Of a stretch of DNA of 25,962 nt, positions 21,464 to 25,962 are shown one piece after another. The stretch is from a virus, in the IMG/VR virus record IMGVR_UViG_3300035698_023842, positions 1 to 25,962 of that record. One strand, given 5' to 3'. Within the stretch, counting starts at the first letter, position 1; each line of letters starts with the position of its first letter. Below the pieces are notes generated by a model. That model was not told where the DNA came from and made no database searches. It was given only the letters and a program-made list of their open reading frames with translations. The position numbers were made by a program, and so were the translations under genes.

Positions 21464-21982
21464 ATGCAAATACAATATACAGCTAATTTAATAAATAAAT
21501 TATTAATAAATGAAGCTTCTAAAGCATCATTTCGTATGTATTCTAGAGGAGACACCCAATTATCAGCTCTTTTAAAACAAGAAAAAGAATTAATAAAAAG
21601 TCTTAATAAGGAACAAGATAAACTTGAATTATTAGCTGATCAAGCACACGCTGCAACAGAAATATACAGTGATTATGGTACTAAAGCTACATCGACAGTT
21701 GATGAATATAAAAAAATAGATGGAAAAAAACAACCAAAACGAAAAGCTAATAAAAAAAAGAAAATAACAAAACTCAAAAATGAACAAAAGAAAATTAAAA
21801 AGAAAGTAGATAAAATAAACGAAAAGAAGATTGTATCTCGTATTATTAAAAAATATTATATAGAGACTTTAAAAAATGTTAAAAAAGCAATAAGAAAGAA
21901 AAAGATTCAACTTAGAAAATTAAATAAAATTAGAGCAACAAAAAATATTGCTAAAGCAATAAATAAAGTAAGAGGACGATAA
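21464..21982 (+). CDS. Putative internal head protein, very basic coiled coil with capsid tag, 172 aa
   Basis: The N-terminus MQIQYTANLINKLLINE/AS ends in I-N-E followed by A, a fourth (L/I)xE-type site in this cluster. The rest is helical and extremely Lys-rich (KKQPKRKANKKKKITKLK, KKYYIETLKNVKKAIRKKK) with heptad spacing, and has no membrane helix or Cys. Net charge is strongly positive, as in DNA-associated internal head proteins of T4 (IPI-IPIII) and the core proteins of large phages. It starts immediately after the TAA of the previous gene, with only a weak GGA upstream, so it is probably coupled. AGAGGA in its last codons serves the gp6-like gene. DNA binding is inferred from charge only. 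Confidence 0.62.
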   Translation: MQIQYTANLINKLLINEASKASFRMYSRGDTQLSALLKQEKELIKSLNKEQDKLELLADQAHAATEIYSDYGTKATSTVDEYKKIDGKKQPKRKANKKKKITKLKNEQKKIKKKVDKINEKKIVSRIIKKYYIETLKNVKKAIRKKKIQLRKLNKIRATKNIAKAINKVRGR

Positions 21983-21985
21983 CTC

Positions 21986-24616
21986 ATGTTTGATAACAAT
22001 TCCAAAGCTATTGACATTCTCACTTCAAGAGATTCAATTCGAAGTCAGTTAATTGATTATGCAAAAGACTATCTTGAATTGGAAAATGTAGATCTTACAT
22101 ATACCTCATTTTTATCATATATTATAAATGTATTGAGTCAGTTAACTGCTAATCAATTATATTATACTTCAAGCATATATAGAGAATTCTTTATAACTGA
22201 AGCTCAAATGGAAGAATCTGTTTATAATCTTGCTAAATGGGTAGGGTATACACCAGAAACAGCACTTCCTGCTACAGTTGATGTATTATTAACATTGCCT
22301 TTAAAATTTAAAGATACTGATGTAACTTTTATTATACCAAATGGGTTCAAGATTACTAGTCAAGATATTGTATATACAAGTGATCTTCCTATGACTGTTC
22401 AGATAGAACAAGATTTAGTTAATGTTGAATATGAAGATATGATAAATGAAGGAATAGCAATTAGAGTAATTGATAATAAAGCTGTGACAGCTAGAAATCC
22501 TGAAGGATATTTTTATCCAGTTCTTTTAAATTCAGATGCTGAAACTGCTTCTGTTCTTGTTCCATTTACACAATATGAAATACAAGAATTTACATATGTA
22601 GTTGATCCAGATTTAGAAATATATCAATTCTGGTCAGTAGCTCTTGAATTCGAGGGAATGCCTTGGAGAGTAAATGTATATGAAGGTATTAAACAAGGAA
22701 ATACAATTATATATGATTTATTAGAACAAGCAGAGGGTAATTCACTTTATACAATGAGTTCATATGATAAAAAATATGTATTCACTTCAACTTATAATAA
22801 AGCTGATATATTCTTTGGTAATGGAGTAATTGGTAAACAACCTACTATAGGAGCTACTATTAAAGTTGAATTGTTTTTAACAAAAGGTGAAGGTGGTAGA
22901 GTCATCACAGGAGCATTAACTAAACCCGATAAGTTATATTATACCTATTATGATACAACAACCGGAAAGGATAAAACTCTTCCTATTAAATTAATTACTA
23001 ATAATCCATCACCCGCAACAGGCGGTGATGATGCCCCTTCAATAACAGCTATTAAATCAAGAGCAATTGCTAATTTAAGATCTAAAGGAAGATTTGTTTC
23101 TGATTCAGATTATGATGATATGATTGATATCATTCCTGATACTCCTTTGAGTGATGCTAAACCTATATTAAAAAGGTCTGATATAAAAACAAATGAAATA
23201 ATGGTATTTAGTAAATTAAAATATCAAGATCAAATTTGCCCAACAAGAAATACTATTTGGCCTTTAGATTCTACTTCTTCATTAGATATAATTGATCCTG
23301 GTTCAACAATTGAAATTGACGGGGAAGATTATGAACTTATTTTTGCAATGGATCCAGATTTAAATACTTTAGGTATAGATTATAGTTATCTTGTTAATGA
23401 AATAAATATTACACCTGTTATTGAACAAATAACAGATTATGCTCAATATTCATATATTATTATTACTAATTGTAATTTTGTAAGAGATGGTAATGCAATT
23501 GAATTAACTGCTGATATAACAAATATTGATGATAGATTATATGATTTTGAATGTGCACTTACTACACTTTGGGATGGATTAACATACAATATGGTATCCC
23601 AGTTAGATGGGGGAGGCGATCTTAATAGTTTCTTTTATGATTTTTCTCATTATAGTAGTATTCCATTGAATCAACAAAAATTTAAATTTAGAATTACAGG
23701 AATGGTCCCTCATGAGTTAATTTCAGGGGCAATTGTAGATGAAAGAAAAACAGTTGCAGTTTATTCTTGTGATGCAATTATAAGAAAAGATCTTAGTGAA
23801 TTTATGATGTCTAGTATAACAGAAGATTCGACTGCGGGATATGTAATCCACAATGTTCCCGTTATTAGATCTCAATGGTTTACCGATGAAGATGTAGATA
23901 GAGCATTATTTGAATTGTTGGCTATCCAAGCATTAATTGGTGATATTGATATAAATTCAAAAAGAATGTTAACTGACTTTATTAATATAAAATTTTCAGA
24001 TACGACTGGAACATTAGATAACATGATGTACAACGAAGCTAGTCAAGGAAATGTTACCAGTAGGACTCAAACAACTATACCATTAAGTCCAGCTATTGGA
24101 GAACAATGGATTGTAAACGGTACTGAAGATGTTACTTGGGTTGAACATAGGTGGGATATAACTCGATGGTCTGCAACAGGGTGGGAATTTTTAACACCTT
24201 CAAAAAATAGTAGTGCTCATATTGTAGATGAAGATCTTGATATTGTATATACTGGATGTAGATGGATACTTCCTGAATTTGGAATTCCTTTTACAATACA
24301 AGCAGTTGTAAGTAAAGATTATGCAAGTCCTATAAGTAGTTCAGCTTTAATTGAAAATATTAAGGATTCACTTCTTGAAACATTTACACCTAAGTTTGCG
24401 ATGGATGCTAATATAGATAGAAGTGAAATAATTACTGTAATAAGAACAGTTCCAGGTGTAATATATTGTGAACTAAATGAACCAGCAATTGATATTAAAT
24501 TTACTTATAATATGGAAGATCTCCCAATGATTCAATTGCTTGATTATACTCCTCAATTAGTAGCATTTACATATGATAATATTAGTATATCAATTCGTGA
24601 AGTAGATAAGGATTAA
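21986..24616 (+). CDS. Baseplate wedge protein, gp6/J-like, 876 aa
   Basis: The N-terminal 120 residues have the baseplate J/gp6 cadence: a helix pair (IRSQLIDYAKDYLELENVDL, then TSFLSYIINVLSQLTANQLYY) followed by EFFITEAQMEESVYNLAKWV and GYTPETALPATV, in which the region after a Leu-rich helix reads AxxxGYxPxxxxPA. The middle holds GxVIGKQPxxGATIKVE and SxxDYDDMIDIIP motifs typical of the family. A long insertion (about 670-770) is beta-rich. The C-terminal part (SSALIENIKDSLLETFTPKF, then ITVIRTVPGVIYCELNEP) is the conserved closing domain. In T4, gp6 forms the inner ring of the wedge and holds gp25 and gp53. The size suits large T4-type phages. AGAGGA precedes the ATG. Confidence 0.86.
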   Translation: MFDNNSKAIDILTSRDSIRSQLIDYAKDYLELENVDLTYTSFLSYIINVLSQLTANQLYYTSSIYREFFITEAQMEESVYNLAKWVGYTPETALPATVDVLLTLPLKFKDTDVTFIIPNGFKITSQDIVYTSDLPMTVQIEQDLVNVEYEDMINEGIAIRVIDNKAVTARNPEGYFYPVLLNSDAETASVLVPFTQYEIQEFTYVVDPDLEIYQFWSVALEFEGMPWRVNVYEGIKQGNTIIYDLLEQAEGNSLYTMSSYDKKYVFTSTYNKADIFFGNGVIGKQPTIGATIKVELFLTKGEGGRVITGALTKPDKLYYTYYDTTTGKDKTLPIKLITNNPSPATGGDDAPSITAIKSRAIANLRSKGRFVSDSDYDDMIDIIPDTPLSDAKPILKRSDIKTNEIMVFSKLKYQDQICPTRNTIWPLDSTSSLDIIDPGSTIEIDGEDYELIFAMDPDLNTLGIDYSYLVNEINITPVIEQITDYAQYSYIIITNCNFVRDGNAIELTADITNIDDRLYDFECALTTLWDGLTYNMVSQLDGGGDLNSFFYDFSHYSSIPLNQQKFKFRITGMVPHELISGAIVDERKTVAVYSCDAIIRKDLSEFMMSSITEDSTAGYVIHNVPVIRSQWFTDEDVDRALFELLAIQALIGDIDINSKRMLTDFINIKFSDTTGTLDNMMYNEASQGNVTSRTQTTIPLSPAIGEQWIVNGTEDVTWVEHRWDITRWSATGWEFLTPSKNSSAHIVDEDLDIVYTGCRWILPEFGIPFTIQAVVSKDYASPISSSALIENIKDSLLETFTPKFAMDANIDRSEIITVIRTVPGVIYCELNEPAIDIKFTYNMEDLPMIQLLDYTPQLVAFTYDNISISIREVDKD

Positions 24617-24618
24617 TT

Positions 24619-25734
24619 ATGATTAGATTAACATTATCAGGATTCGATGTTGATGATAGAGATGGACATTTATTACGCAGATTTATTGAATCTAATGTTG
24701 GAAATGAACTTTCTAAAATGGCTCAAGATTGTTATTACCCTCGTGTAGCTCCTTTGTTTAAAGAATTAATGATGAGAACTAATACTAATGAGAAAATGTT
24801 AAAGGAATATTCTAGGCGACGTTATCCTCAATATAAATTTAAATTATTACATGATGATTATACTACTCTTCTTATTTTAATCACTCAATATTTTATTAAT
24901 GAGAAGAAAGATGAAATAGGGGCTAGATGGACTTATAACTTATTTGCAATAAGATATTATTCAAATATCATGCATAAATATATTAAAGTAGGATGTAATC
25001 CTGATTATTGGAGATATGCAATGGAACGTATATCTTATTCACATTTATTTAGAACCAAAAAAACAGTTGGTAATTCTGTATTGTATTTAAGTCAACAAGT
25101 ATATCAAAGACATCATAAAGATATGGTTGATGATGACGCTGAAGGAATCATGAAAATGATCCTTTATTTACGTTCTAGAATTAATCAATCAAGTAGAAGT
25201 TTCTTTGTTCATTATTATAAAGCAAGTTCGGAGAAAAAGAAATTATCAACAACTTCTGATGATAAAGAAGCATATGCCCGTGAAACATTTGAACAAAATA
25301 TTAAGAAATTTTCTGATAGAATATCAAAGGATCTTTGTGTATATGGTAAGGTTAATAAGAAAGCAGCTACAGATGCTCAAAGATTGACAAGATTCAATAA
25401 AACATTAGCTGTCAGGTATACTCAGGTACTAAATAACGTCAAGTATGTAGAACAGGTAGAAACAATATATATGTTAATGCTTCGTGGATTGACTGCGATG
25501 GATGAAGTATGTACTAATAAATTTTTAGATCATATAAAGCGCCTTATGGCAGTGAAAACTAGCTCAAAACCCGTGTATACGAAAAAGAATTTGATTGAGT
25601 TACATGATAAGGACATAATTCCCGATCTTGAATTAGATGATTGGTTCAAAAACCTTTCTATACAGACCAAAAAAGTGTCGAGGGATTATCTCATCTACTA
25701 TTTGGCTTTTTTTATGAGGAGTTATATATGTTAG
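24619..25734 (+). CDS. Hypothetical protein at the end of the baseplate cluster, 371 aa
   Basis: Not recognised. It is largely helical and basic, rich in Tyr and Arg, with no membrane helix or known catalytic motif. The most distinctive stretches are FKLLHDDYTTLLILITQYF near the N-terminus, YWRYAMERISYSHLFRTKK, and YVEQVETIYMLMLRGLTAMD near the C-terminus. It begins two bases after the gp6-like stop (AAGGA before the ATG), so it is co-transcribed and may be virion- or assembly-related. Its last seven codons overlap the start of the GIY-YIG gene and contain that gene's ribosome binding site (GAGGAG). It may have lost its original C-terminus to insertion of the endonuclease gene, but I cannot test this here. 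Confidence 0.65.
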   Translation: MIRLTLSGFDVDDRDGHLLRRFIESNVGNELSKMAQDCYYPRVAPLFKELMMRTNTNEKMLKEYSRRRYPQYKFKLLHDDYTTLLILITQYFINEKKDEIGARWTYNLFAIRYYSNIMHKYIKVGCNPDYWRYAMERISYSHLFRTKKTVGNSVLYLSQQVYQRHHKDMVDDDAEGIMKMILYLRSRINQSSRSFFVHYYKASSEKKKLSTTSDDKEAYARETFEQNIKKFSDRISKDLCVYGKVNKKAATDAQRLTRFNKTLAVRYTQVLNNVKYVEQVETIYMLMLRGLTAMDEVCTNKFLDHIKRLMAVKTSSKPVYTKKNLIELHDKDIIPDLELDDWFKNLSIQTKKVSRDYLIYYLAFFMRSYIC

Positions 25735-25962
25735 ATGATATAAAATTTTATACATACATATATCTAGATCCTAGAAAAATCGGGATATTTCAATACGGAA
25801 AATATGCATTTAAATATGAACCGTTTTATGTGGGTAAAGGTAAAAATGGTCTTAATAGAAATCAGTTGAATGCTCATTTATCCGAAGCTAAACGAAATAC
25901 ACCTTTAAATAAATGTTCAAATAGTCATAAAACTGCAAAGATAAGAAAAATTCTAAACGAAA
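25728..25962 (+). CDS. GIY-YIG endonuclease, N-terminal part (runs off the window)
   Basis: From ATG 25728 the frame stays open to the window end (78 codons). It reads KFYTYIYLDPRKIG, then YEPFYVGKGKNG, then NQLNAHLSEAKR. The YIYLDPR (GIY position), YVGKG (YIG position) and Asn/His following are the GIY-YIG nuclease motifs in the form common to free-standing phage endonucleases (Seg-like). Such enzymes cut related DNA and spread their own gene. The first codons overlap the end of 24619-25734 by seven bases. GAGGAG upstream gives a good ribosome binding site. The catalytic Glu and the DNA-binding C-terminal domain lie beyond the window. Confidence 0.85.
   Translation, partial: MLDDIKFYTYIYLDPRKIGIFQYGKYAFKYEPFYVGKGKNGLNRNQLNAHLSEAKRNTPLNKCSNSHKTAKIRKILNE

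Overview
The window is a piece of a large, AT-rich tailed phage genome of myovirus type. This follows from a contractile-tail gene set: tail sheath (14668-16311), tail tube (16351-17100), a T4 gp26-like tail/baseplate assembly protein (17283 onward), a gp25-like baseplate wedge protein (18547-18972), a gp6/J-like baseplate wedge protein (21986-24616) and a P2 gpI-like baseplate protein (11336-13807). There is also an M15-type endolysin, a MoxR ATPase with a VWA metallopeptidase-like partner, and a GIY-YIG free-standing endonuclease. Codons strongly favour A/T at the third position, Shine-Dalgarno sequences are clear, and most genes end in TAA. I cannot name the host.

Layout. (1) 1-2481: small plus-strand genes of unknown role, two with membrane helices, one minus-strand zinc-ribbon gene, and an unexplained 355-base stretch (549-903). 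(2) 2511-2557: a perfect 17-bp inverted repeat between convergent genes. (3) 2569-5957, minus strand: six tightly packed, partly overlapping genes. Two encode tandem 26-residue Trp-rich repeats and three encode small paralogous beta-rich proteins. All six end in a related C-terminal peptide of the form IMFKLE(F/H)(D/E). (4) 5995-6744: endolysin, followed by a terminator. (5) 6852-10033, minus strand: MoxR ATPase, VWA/HExxH protein and two small zinc-ribbon proteins, one of them too short for usual ORF cut-offs. (6) 10242-25734, plus strand: the late virion operon(s). Inside it, between gp25 and gp6, sit four genes whose N-termini look like T4 capsid-targeting peptides with an (L/I)xE prohead-protease site. 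(7) 25728 to the end: start of a GIY-YIG endonuclease gene overlapping the gene before it.

The most notable result is recoding. Two unrelated genes, the tail assembly gene and a Trp-repeat gene, are each continued in the +1 frame, and in both the switch fits exactly at the codon pair TTT CGC. By eye I find no other place where TTT CGC is read in frame in this window. A third gene, one of the capsid-tagged paralogues, is interrupted by an in-frame TAG with clear homology continuing on the other side.

How the genes fit together: sheath, tube, chaperone and baseplate proteins build the contractile tail. The capsid-tagged basic or membrane-spanning proteins are best explained as internal head proteins delivered with the DNA. 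The minus-strand clusters are accessory or regulatory and their function is unknown.
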